Below are positions 36,431 through 47,834 of a DNA stretch of 64,000 nt, in pieces. The first letter of the stretch is position 1. Every line of letters begins with the position of its first letter. Origin of the DNA: Membranipora membranacea (lineage: Eukaryota; Bryozoa; Gymnolaemata; Cheilostomatida; Membraniporidae). The notes under the pieces are model-generated. The model was not told the DNA's origin. It made no database searches and saw only the letters and a program-made list of their open reading frames with translations. Both the position numbers and the translations under genes were made by a program. The stretch lies in contig OU612067.1 in assembly GCA_914767715.1 (NCBI GenBank), positions 17,303,001-17,367,000 of the forward strand. Direction: 5' to 3'.

Positions 36431-39400
36431 TTAACGGTTAGTTATTGTAACAATAATTGTGGCTATGAGCATCGAAACAACACTTATTTGATGTAGTGGA
36501 GCAGAGTTAACATGACATAGTTCTGTAGACAGCATTCCTTCTGTGTGTGTGAGAGTACCTCTGCTTTGGTGGCAATTACTTAGCCCAAGAAGCTTACATA
36601 TCAGCGGATATATATCAACGCTGTTCATGGTGGGCTGCTCATGACCACATTTGAATGCTGGACCATTGGCTATGAAGGTGGTTTTCATATCATCTAGTTT
36701 GTTATCGTAACCGTGTTTTCCTCTTTCACCAAGACTTTCGTTTGACTGTTAATGTAAAGATGAGCTCATTATTCAAATACGGAGGAAAGAGCTGTCAATT
36801 TGAACAATAAATAAACTTCATTGGTATTGGTATTGGTGATGGTGAGGTACGCTATCATGAATTTCAGGGAGTTCCACGAAGCATTAGCATAGTTGAATTG
36901 TTTCAATACCCAATGCTCCGCTGTCGAAGCATCTATTTACAGAAAACTTCACAAGTCAAAACTCTTTGTCAAGTTTTTCTTCATGACATCTGAGGAGTTG
37001 CCTCCCCACTACTCACATCTTTAAGAACCCATCCATCTTCCACAAGAATGACGATCTCAGCGACCCTGCTGTTATTACTGTAGTGTAAGTCTTCAGGTAA
37101 GTCTTCTTTCCTGTATGCAGTGAAGTGAGCGCTTACGTTCGCTAGAGCATCCATTATCTATAACATTTGATAGTCAGAGCATGTAGCAATACCCCATAAT
37201 GCACAGAACAACTATAACATTAACAACTTTAGAAAGAAGGTTTAATAACTTTGAACAGCCTTGTTTTTATTTGACTTTTTATTATGGTTTTGAAAATCAG
37301 CTACCAAAAGAAAGAATCATCATATTTGATAGAAAAGAATACTTTTTGACCAATGGACTAGTTGACAAAAAAAGTCAGTCGGACGATGTTTCAATGTTTT
37401 GTGTTTCAAATTTGAACCCAAAATTGGTGGTATAACATTGGGTGTAAAACAAACAAGTAGTTATAGAAACTATATACTATATACTATATACAGTATTAAG
37501 AATCTTAACACAGCAGGCCAAAGGCAATGCATGCATAACATTATCATGTTAACGAGAGTTATCTCCCTTTTTTTAACAAGGATGCAACTCCGAGAACTAC
37601 ATTTTCAATATATTTAAGTAAAGGCGAGTCTTACTCAGACAAGTTCGGATAACCCTGTTCTTTGGTCACCGTTTTTGAATTAACAGAAATTCATAGAGAA
37701 ACTCAGCCTCGTTTTTCTTTGGGAAACCATATTTAATGTTATGGCACTGAAATAGGACTCTGAAACTTAGTCAAAGAGATCACTATCACTAAATAAACCT
37801 CAAAACATGAGGAAATAACCAGAAGGCTAGCCTGTACAATCCTTCACTTATACGCTCCAACTTTAATCTTTTAACTATTTCTTACCTCTTGATCTTTGCC
37901 AGGTTTGGGCCATATTAGACCATTAGCACTGAAGTACCAGTATACTGCTACATCTGTAAGGTTCAGCCACTGACTCATATCAATGGTCCGCTCTTCTGCC
38001 ACCTCGGCCATACCTTTATGAACATATGAAACATGATAAATGATTCACAATCCCAGCATGTTATAGGGCGCTATAAACTTGATCACATGCATGTGTGTCT
38101 TTGTGGTACAACTTTCATAATTGTCTACCCTTTTTTTTTCTCTGGTCATGCAGACAGGGGGATTCTGCAACCCCTGCTTAGGGATGTGGCGTGTGATTAG
38201 ACATTTGATTTTAATCGACCATGTTTTTTTTATGATATCAGACTTGATAAAACCTCAACAAAAGTTTTACGACAAAAATATCCGATTATTATAACAGATT
38301 GGAAGTTGAGCCATCGTGAAATATTTAGCAAGAAATTAGAATAGAAAAACAATGCTGCTTTTTAGTGAAACTGTTTTTTTCTTCTTCCTAATCTTAAACT
38401 GTAAGATTGACCAACCAACAGATATTTTGAGTACCAGGAGAGGTATACACCCGAGGGTGCTGGGGTTGGAACTATCAACCTTCAAAGCTCCTCCAGTGGG
38501 ACTCGAACCCACACCTCCTGCGTCCCCAATTGCCTGGCAGTGAATAGCAAACGCGCTAACCGATTGCCTAGTCTTGCCATCTTGCCGTCTTGCCATCTCA
38601 CGCCTTCTTGGCACGGGTAGTGAATCGCAAACGTACTAACCGCCTGCGCCAGCTTGCCTTCTCGCCATCTCACGATCCCTTAAAAGAATGGGTTGAGAGC
38701 GCTAATTAGCAAGCCCGCTATTCACTACTTGGGGCAGTAGATTACATCACTTTGAAGAGAGGATACGACTCCCGGATTACTTGGTCAAACATACCATGAT
38801 CTGCCGCTATCAAGATGTTAATATCATTTGACATGCCAGCATCCTCAAGCTTTGCCAACAATGTTCCAAGTTTAGTATCCAGTTCTTCCACTTTTGCCAA
38901 CACCTCCGGAGAGTTGGGTCCCTTCCTTTAAATCAAAATGTACAAAATTAAGCCCAGGACACCTTTTAGATCAGTTTACCATTTACCCATGTCTTCCGGA
39001 AAGACAACAATTCTTCATATCGAAGAGGCATAGGGGATTCTTTTCACTGCATGTGGGCTGTGCAAACACACAGTGGACCGCCGGTATTCTAAGTCCCATT
39101 CTTCAAGGACCTGGCTCTGAATGGTGTGGCAGTTCCAAATCAAAAATCACTGCTGGCGCTGGGAACTTATCAAGTGATGATATTTAGGGATTCATTAACA
39201 GTTACCATAAATGCAATAGCACCCTAGGCCACCCTGCATTATAATTAAAGACCCAAAATGAATTCTGAACACTGATATTCCTGGCAAAAAAGCACTATGC
39301 CGTAAATCCATTATTCAACAAAAATTACACCATAAACACTCTTTCCTGCTAGATACACACGACAAGTGCACAAGAACACAAAACACTGAGAATATCAAAA

Positions 39401-42400
39401 CCTGTTATTAGTCAAGGATAATAACAATTATCATCAAAACAGGCAAAGTTTCTTTCATAATTCAAAGTTAAACTCACTTATGGCCAGTTTTGTCTGGTTC
39501 ATTTGTATAGAGACAGGCCAGCTGTAGGCTATCTTTTTCAAACCAGTCCATTACCGTGTCAATTCCTTTACGAAAGTCTACCAAATCACCGTCATATCCT
39601 TGCATCTTAGTAATCGTGACCCCTTCATATTCGGCCGTGTTTCCTGGAAACAACAATTGACAGTTTTATCATAAAACCTGGTTAACAAACACTATACATA
39701 GAGCGGGCATTCAGAGGGAGCCCTGAAAAAAGTGTTTGCCATGTAGGGCTTTGAAATAAGGGTATAAAGTAATTACACCTTAACATTTTATTTCCAGGAA
39801 ATTCCCTCTCTTTTTTGCTTGATGATTGTAGGTTGTCATGTCAAGTTAAATAGTTAAATAATTCCTGAAATGTATTGATTAATGTGGAAAAACAAATACT
39901 TTTTTCCCTGATTCAACCACAGCCAGCCCAGCGTTCGGGATGGCGATTGCTGTCCTTAACGACCGCCTACGGCTGCGATCGCCATCCCAAACGCTGGGCT
40001 GGCTGTGGATTCAACAGGAAATAAACTAGAAATGCAAAAAAATTGTACCAACTTAGTTCCAAGGAAGAGCTAAATGAAACGGAAATTCCGATTTCATGGA
40101 ATTACTACGAATAATTTATGGTTCCATAAATAGATCAAGGCATCAACAGAAGTATGTTTAGTTGAAAATTCTTCATTTTTAGGTTTACTACTATCATTAT
40201 TGTTTGCCACATCCAAGGGGTTTTTATTTTTAATTTTAGAAGCCTGCACCTCTTTTTATCTGTAAACATCTCCGGAGAGTGAGTAATAGATTAAACAAGC
40301 AAACAAACAACACCTAAACAGGAGCGCAAAATAACATGAGATGGTTTGTTGAAAAAGAAAATTAACTTAGATGTCTCACCTGTCCACATATAAGCTCCGC
40401 TTTTCTTCCCTTCTCGCTCAGCTGCTATCCAGATAGGTTCTGTGGCGTTGAACCATTTAGTGTCTGTTCCGTACTGAAAAGTTTCATTGTAACTGTGATC
40501 ATAAAATTTGTTGTTTATGATACCATGATCCTCTTCATAGAGACCTTGAGAAAAGAAAAAAACAGGTAACCACATCAAGCAATGGTATTAACTTTATCGA
40601 TTGCTATTTAAGAGTACAAGGACGTGTGATTTAGTCATGTGTCCTAAATTATAGCCTGTAATTTCACCATGCAGATTAGGATAAATGTATGTTGCGCTTG
40701 AGCAGTCATATGATATCTGTTTCTACACACTTGTGTACACAATGTCATAGCTGCATTAAACCAGAAATGTCCATCCAATATGGTTCTTCGATAACAGGTG
40801 GATATGTATGGAAGTGCTGTGTCAATGCTTTGGAAATTGCATTGCACATGAGTGATTGAATGAAAAGCCGTATATCTGCATCAGACTAGAAATGTCCCTG
40901 AACTATGAGGCATTTCGATAGCGAGAATAATGAATGCTAATCGGTTAATGTCATCAAGCGCAACTTCTAAATTACCCATACTCCCTGGTTGCACCAAGAA
41001 TAAAAATTTTGGATAAGCCCAGAGTTATCTTCCATTGTTTCTAGAGCATATACACCATATATATATATTATGAACTTTTATTAACCACCGATCAATGCAA
41101 ATAAGACCATGTGAAAACAAAAAACAAAAGAGGCAATAAGAAGGCATTGACGTATTTATGAGTATTTATAAAAAAGGCTTTTTCTGCAAAGAGCAGTATT
41201 GGATTTAGGGAGGGTCGTGGTTTTATGTATCATCATAAACTCATGGAGATATAAATACATAACACAATGGGATTAATCTACAGCTTAACAATCATATCTG
41301 TGGTGCGGAGGAGGGGGAGGTGTCAACAACAACCCGGTGCGTGACAGAGGTAACGCACCATGTCCTAAATTGAATTGCGATTGTATCTCCACCCACCATG
41401 TAGGTGATTTCCCAAACCTACACACCTGAGATAAATGATTTGTGGTTGTGTATGGTATTTTTGTCAACTGTATGTATAGATAGATAACTACGATGAAACA
41501 ATAAATTTAACCATCTAGACAAGTTATTAACATATCACAGCCCACACAACATATGACATAATTTGAGTGTTTGTAGATTATGCAGAATAACTTAAATTGA
41601 TTGATTGATATAAACTATTTTTGAAATTGGTTGTAAAAATAAAATTCTGATAATGTCACAAACAGAGCCTACAATAGATGATCATTTGTGTGATAGATAG
41701 CAGGGTGCTGTAGAATTGCACTACCTAGAACCATCAGAGCAACTAAATCACGTTCATACCATTGATGCGGGTCAGGGAATTCCACAGCCAGCCATTGATG
41801 GCGTTTGGGATGGCGATCGCAGCTGTAGGCAGTTGTTATGGGGATGGGTGGGAAGCTAGGAAACCCTGGTATTTTGCGATTTATCACCTTTGTACTTTAG
41901 CCTTTTAGGTGCAAAAGTAAAAAAATTGAAAAATCAACAACAACAAACCGCCTACGGCTAAGATCGCCATCCTGAACGCCAGTAAGGGCTGGCTGTGAGA
42001 CGTTCCAGCATCAATCAAAATTTGCTCATGATTCCGCGATTGAGTAAGTCTTAAAACTTGGGGACCTAGAGCACGCTAGGGTCCCCGTAAATTTACAAAA
42101 GGGAAGAATTTACACTGTGATTATGAATATATTACTCAACAAGTTTGATCATACTTTGAACTCGGTCAGATCTTTGGTCTAATGAACTGGATTAATGATG
42201 CTAATTGCTTTGGCCAAAACTGACGGTTGTTGTTGCGTTTCTCTGTTTGGATAAAAAACATCACTCCTGAAATAGTTCCTTTATATTAAGGTCATTGTAT
42301 ACTTGGTCATTGTAAACTATAATTCAAATGTACGTGTTACTTGGTCACTAAAGTCAAATCTAACAATTCACAAGACTGTGAGACCAGGCATACTTCAGTC

Positions 42401-43668
42401 ATGTCTTTTGTTTTTGGGTGTAATTGCCGTGTAACAGTGCTAAGAGGACAACTGTGTATCAAAACAATCTCATAGCAATGAACACAAAAACTAAATTTAT
42501 CGCACAATGGACATTATTGTAGGGTGTAACCTATATCAAAGTGCGAAAACAGGGTCTGGAAGGGTCCAAAGTATGTTATCTCCCCTTCTAGACCCTGGAC
42601 TTTTGCACTTTGAAATTGTCTACATCTGTCAATAATGTCCTTGTGCGAGTAAATTTAGACTTTTTGTTCATTGCTTAAAATTACTTTGATATAAACAACA
42701 CTTTAACTAACCACATTGCATACCGGATAAAAATTGTGTTAGGTGTATTAGAGTAAGATATTTCGAGCTAAACATAAATCAGTGCAATCTGACTGCACAA
42801 AAATATTCTAGATACCCTAGTGGTGTGTGCTGCAAAACATGTTCTGTTTGTATTTCAAGAAAGGGACGAAGGCAGGATTGGGAAATGAGTAGTTATTTAG
42901 AATCCAACTGTTTCCATTATGACAGATGGTATAATTCTCATTGTCATGTATAATTTAAAACATCTAGCAAGTCTAATCTTTTTCTGCCTGTTGTATTTAC
43001 CCCAATAACTTTGATCAACGATAGTGAAGTTTGTAATGAATTTATGACAGGCTTTGAACATCTTACCAGTTGCTAGTGTATAGTGATTTGGCATTGTAGC
43101 TGTGGCAAAGGCATTCTGAACTTTTTTTACCCGTACTCCGTTTTTCACCAGCTTGTCAAGGTTTGGGGTTGAAGCCCTGTCTATGTAATCCCATCGCATC
43201 CCATCAAAGGAAATAAATAGCATCTGAAAAACAATTAACTTCCTCATATCAGATAACACAAATTATGAAGGCCAACAAACTAATTTATATGCTTGAACTG
43301 CCCGTGGGTGGACCAAAGCAAGAGAGGAGTACATTTCATAAAATTTATGATTAAGAATCCTGAAAAATCCATTGAAGTTTTAGGACTCCGGAAAACAACT
43401 CTTAGATAGCCCATCGCCAAACATATAGGTAAGCTATAAACTAGTCTTATAAGTTTACATGTAATCCTAGGACTGTGCTATGTAGTGCTCCAGAGGCCTC
43501 GTTTTAAAGAGGAACTTAAATTCTAGCTTTATTGTGTAGCCTACCTGAGCTGTACAGAGCAATATAGTGACATCCATATAATTAATATAGTGAGGAGAAA
43601 TAAAAACTTACCTTGGTATTGCTAGCTAAACAGAGGCCTAGCAAGGCACAGCCTATAAGGAGTCGCAT
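36431..43668 (-). CDS. Ectonucleotide pyrophosphatase/phosphodiesterase, ENPP-2 (inverted paralogue)
   Basis: Eight coding exons on the minus strand: 43668-43612, 43223-43067, 40544-40380, 39643-39478, 38925-38795, 38013-37886, 37157-37017, 36745-36431, giving 419 aa. Splice phases match ENPP-1 at every junction. Signal peptide MRLLIGCALLGLCLAS. Catalytic residues: Asp26, Thr62 (TATMPNHY), Asp177 and His181 (EPDKTGH), Asp224 and His225 (ADHG), and His326 (KHGYDN). The C-terminus is hydrophobic (ISVVSMLIATIIVTIT) and suggests a GPI anchor. As in ENPP-1, an acceptor lies just before the ATG. A donor-like site at 44510-44505 and a TATA-like TATAAATA near 44603 suggest a non-coding first exon and promoter near 44.5-44.6 kb (inference). 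No lesion is seen, so it is probably functional. Confidence 0.93.
38437..38690 (-). mobile_element. tRNA-derived SINE, copy 2, with duplicated head
   Basis: The minus strand shows the family body and B box (GGTTCGAGTCCC), plus two A-box-like heads (GCGCAGGCGGTTAGTACG and GGCAATCGGTTAGCGCG). These are separated by repeats of the GATGGCAAGA type, so it looks like a partial head duplication. It lies in intron 5 of ENPP-2. Confidence 0.7.
39917..40008. mobile_element. 92-bp hairpin element with ATTCAA duplication
   Basis: The arms CCACAGCCAGCCCAGCG and CGCTGGGCTGGCTGTGG are perfect inverses, and the pairing continues through GGATGGCGAT/ATCGCCATCC. ATTCAA flanks both sides (39911-39916 and 40009-40014). 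It lies in intron 3 of ENPP-2. Confidence 0.75.
41782..41997. mobile_element. Longer relative of the 92-bp hairpin element
   Basis: It begins CCACAGCCAGCC...GGGATGGCGATCGCAGC and ends GATCGCCATCC...GGGCTGGCTGTG. The same family termini surround a longer centre. It lies in intron 2 of ENPP-2. Confidence 0.65.
42450..42695. repeat. Inverted-repeat element, compact copy
   Basis: AATGAACACAAAAACTAAAT and ATTTAGACTTTTTGTTCATT are inverted ends. The centre also folds: AAAGTGCGAAAACAGGGTCT against AGACCCTGGACTTTTGCACT. Same family as 33430-33885. Confidence 0.65.
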
Positions 43669-45726
43669 CAACCTGAAATAAAAATGTCAAGTGTGTTATA
43701 CTCTCTCTATCTCTGGATATACCTCTACCACGGCACCTTAGCAAGCGAGACTGAAACTCTAGATCTATTTCTGGCCACAAGGAGGGGAGAATAACTTTAT
43801 TTTAGTTTTCACAAATTATGTTGGCCAGCCCGATGAGACAGATGACCAGGTGCCAGGAACCAGGGACCAGGAACCAGTTATAATTTGTAAGTAAGGGAGA
43901 GAAAAGGTTTTCAGTTTGAATATAGAAGAACATGTATTTTCAGTCTGCACATAATTATTATCTTCAGCTAGAAGTGGACAATTTTGACCTTTGTTGTCAT
44001 GGCCTGTCCTGCACGGATAATTCTTGTGGAAAGCAACTTTCTGTTCAGCTACATCTCCTCACGATAAGCGGATGACTTCATACTTGTTTGTTTGAGCTCA
44101 AGATTGATTACCATTCAGAAGGCTTACCTCTTTAACATTTAACGTTGTGCATGTAATGATCTAGGAGGGAGGTCGACGAAAGATATCAGTTTTCAACAAA
44201 TGTCTAAATTTTTTGCTCAAAATCCTGGTGAGGCAGGGGAGGAAGCTTATATTTTATTGGTTTAGGCAACTAGATGAGGTAACTGTCGGTGATCTAATGT
44301 TTTGGTTTTGCATACCTCACGTGCAGGTATATTAACTGATTTCAAATATTTAAGGTAAATAAAATACGCTGAAAACCAACCACAAAACAATGGTTTCATA
44401 TTTTTACATCAACCCTTTTTGAATATGATTGGAAATGAGAGTGAGATTTGAGTAAAAGTATGGGTGTAGTTGAAACACAAGCATGCACAATAACAACGTG
44501 TACTTACATGGCGCAGAGGTGTGAAGGTGTGCCGTGCTGTCTCAATCAATGCGTAGCAGCAAGTGCAAAGACCTGCTGATACCAACAATGACAGGGTTTT
44601 AGTATAAATACATAATTATATAGTTATCAGCTAGATTGAGTCTATCGCAATGTTCCAACGTGAAAGTTTAGACACAAGCGAGTCAGGTGTGAGAACACCT
44701 CCGTAACTGTGTTATTAATCTAAGTTGTTAGCTGGCACAGTTCACTGAACAGAGATAAAGGTACAATTACTCAAATAGCCCCATAAATCTTGATAGCACG
44801 CAATTTTCCTCAAGCATTGTGGGCTATATGGCAAGTGGCAGTGAATGGATAATGTGCATTCACCTATAATGTGCATTCACCTATCTCTGTCACACAGAAC
44901 ATGATAGGAAGTGTGCTAGCTAAGTTTACCTCTTTCTTCATTGAAGCATCCCTCATAAATAATTGACCAGGAACTAGCCAATTGTGGTGTTAAAAGTTTT
45001 GTAGGACCTATTAGTGTCATACAATACATAAGCATAACGAATACATGACCGTTTCAAACTCAAAATTCTATTGTATATGACTCCCTGTGTGAATTAATCC
45101 GGCAGCTTTGAGTATTAAAAACACTGATTGAAAGTTTAAAGCAAACAATATGACGCTAATTAGCTGCCACACTGCACCATTTATACGAATGGAATTTACA
45201 ATATGTTTTAAAATTTTAATCTTGTAATGGCATATAAACTGTTTGACAAGTGGTGTCACTATATGGAAATTAATGTCAAAGGCTAACAGCGAATGAACGG
45301 GACATAATTTGCAAACGTATAAACCAAATTTGAGCCCTCCCTGGCTGCTCAAATTTCATCTTAATCTATTCAAAAACTATCTCTATAAATTTGGCCTCGA
45401 GCTTCGGCAAAGTGTCAATTGCACATGTCATTTAGAAAAAGTGAAAAGCCATAAACATGATGAAAAAATTAAACTGGCCTAATAGGTGGGGGTTACAGTT
45501 TCATGTCATAAAAGAAGACAAGTCCAAAAACCGAGCTTTAATTAGCTTCATCCCACCAGGTCCCAAACTCCCTGATCCCACACGTTTACTTTTCAGTGGT
45601 TTCAATAAGGCAATTTAAATAAGTTTTCAGAAGAGAGTAAACAAGGCAATGACCATGACCATGACCACCATGACCACCAGAGAATCTCCACAACAGAGCA
45701 TAAAGCTATGTCTCAACAACTCTATA

Positions 45727-47079
45727 AGGTAGAGACACGGGGGTCAGCAAATATAGACATTCTATACACTGTTGGAAAGCTGCCCAGCTTCTGATCCCTA
45801 ATAGCTCATCAAAAATGTGATTGAATGATGTGGCGTAATTCTACCAAAAATGGTTTTTTTTGGAAAATTCTGATACGACGCTTTGATTAAGCATAGTACA
45901 AACAGGAAATTTCAACAAATATGGCACTGTGTATTGAGAATTTCGCACCACAGAATGCCAAAAACAGCCAATTTATGGGACTTTTAAGGTGTTTTTGGGC
46001 ATTCCGTGGTAACCAGTTCGGGGAAAACTGATACGCAGTGCCATATTTTGTTGAAATTTCCTGTTTCTACATAGCATAGTACAAATAGGAAATTCCAACA
46101 GAATATGGCACTGTGTATCAGTTTTCCATGAATTGCGCACCACAGAATGCCAAAAACAGCCAATTTATGGGACTTTTTAAGGTGTTTTTGGGCATTCTGT
46201 GGTAACCAGTTCGGGGAATACTGATACGCAGTGCCATATTTTGTTGAAATTTCCTGTTTCTACATAGCATAGTACAAATAGGAAATTCCAACAGAATATG
46301 GCACTGTGTATCAGCTTTCCATGAATTGCGCACCACAGAATGCCAAAAACAGCCAATTTATGGGACTTTTTAAGGTGTTTTTGGGCATTCTGTGGTAACC
46401 AGTTCGGGGGGAAAACTGATACGCAGTGCCATATTTTGTTGAAATTTCCTGTTTCTACATAGCATAGTACAAATAGGAAATTCCAACAGAATATGGCACT
46501 GTGTATCAGTTTTCCATGAATTGCGCACCACAGAATGCAAAAAACAGCCGATTTATGGGGCTTTTTATGGTGCTTTTGGCATTCTGATAGCAGGTTTTGG
46601 TGATGGAAAAAATGATGATTGATTGATCGATTTATTGGCTATCACAAACATAAAATATTGCGAAAAGATGATGCATATACTTTGTCATAAAAAGAACTTG
46701 CTACTAGTGTATTGAACTTTGGTTTTTAAAAAAAGAAATGTTGCTTAAATTTTCATGTTAAATCTTAAAATATTAAAAAAATCACACATATTATGATGTG
46801 ACATGAAAAGCCACCTTGAGCTCATATATACTATTTTCAACCAAAAATTAGAATGAACTATAACTCTAAGAATGAATATAACCTGTTTTGAAATTGCTAG
46901 CGATCAAATTAGCTCAGCCATCCACTTTGCTAAAAACAGCCTTTTCAGCCTCATTTATTTGATAAAATGATACAACCTCATCCAATCATATATTTGATGA
47001 GCTTTTAACGATCAGTAGCTCAGCAGCTTTCCAGCGGTATATAGAAAGTTGATATTTGCTGATCCCCGTGTCTCTACCT
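45727..47079. mobile_element. 1.35-kb non-autonomous TIR element with internal tandem repeats
   Basis: The ends are AGGTAGAGACACGGGG and its inverse, and the inverted similarity extends about 105 bp inward on both sides (for example CAGCAAATAT and ATATTTGCTG, CTCATCAAA and TTTGATGAG). TA flanks both ends (45725-45726 and 47080-47081). There is no transposase. The interior holds the palindromic tandem array listed separately. Confidence 0.7.
45890..46580. repeat. ~190-bp tandem repeat, each unit palindromic
   Basis: Between three and four units have a period of about 190 bp, with unit boundaries at CATAGCATAGTACAAATAGG near 46071, 46262 and 46457. Within each unit, GGAAATTCCAACAGAATATG and CATATTTTGTTGAAATTTCC are inverted, as are ATGCCAAAAACAGCC and the GTGTTTTTGGGCAT stretch. 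Every unit can therefore form a long hairpin. Confidence 0.75.
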
Positions 47080-47834
47080 TAATTCCATCATAATCAAACT
47101 TTTTTCTTTAGAGACATCTATTTTCTTTCATAGATGTTTTAGCTGCAGCCACAGGTATAATATGGAGTGAGATAACGTTCGTGATGTATTTATTCACAGT
47201 TGTAAAACTGAAAGGAAAAATGTAACAGTTTGTTAGAAAGAGGGCCAACACTGGTTTTAATGACAAGAAATACATGGGAATTAACAGCAAAGAACAATCT
47301 AAGCGATGCAATAAAAGGCAATTACTCATCAAAGTTATGATAAAAATACAACATAACTATTTACCTCATTGGCTAAATTAGGTGAAAACCAAGATTCTTT
47401 TGATGACATTTTGACCAGTTTTTGGCACTAGATTTCTAACAGTGATTTTACTTAGAACAGCCTCCTCTTCCGAATAGACCATGAGCCTTCTTCCACAACT
47501 GGAACTCGAACTCATCACAGTGTATCTGATGTTGAAGCTTTCTGATGTATAATATCACAAAAACTTGTCTTAATCCAAACCAAATTTACTGCAGGCTTGC
47601 GACTGTGAACTGGTCTCAGCGCTCAGAATCACACCGATCAATAATTATCTTGTGAAAGGTTTTTTATTCTTTGTAATGAACTAAAATGATAAAAAAAAGA
47701 GACTGCTAAAACAATAAATATCCAAAACATGAACTTTGGCGCTCTGTACATATAGATGTATATACTATTATGAAGAACTAAAATAAATTAAAATGAATTT
47801 TGCAGTAACAGTTTGAAGTAAATCCCTCTGAAGC

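Larger units (their letters stand above)
43669..47834. other. Spacer between the ENPP-2 start and the ABCG 3' end
   Basis: It holds the 5' UTR and promoter region of ENPP-2 (to about 44.7 kb), a 1.35-kb TIR element (45727-47079) and a short CCAGG-type repeat near 43840-43880. A poly(A) signal for the ABCG gene (inverse AATAAA at 47663-47668) lies at its right edge. Other ORFs are short and unsupported. Confidence 0.6.

Noticed and set aside
45890-46580. CRISPR-like or ordinary satellite array
   Set aside because: The units are contiguous without unique spacers, and the array lies inside terminal inverted repeats of one element in a eukaryotic genome.
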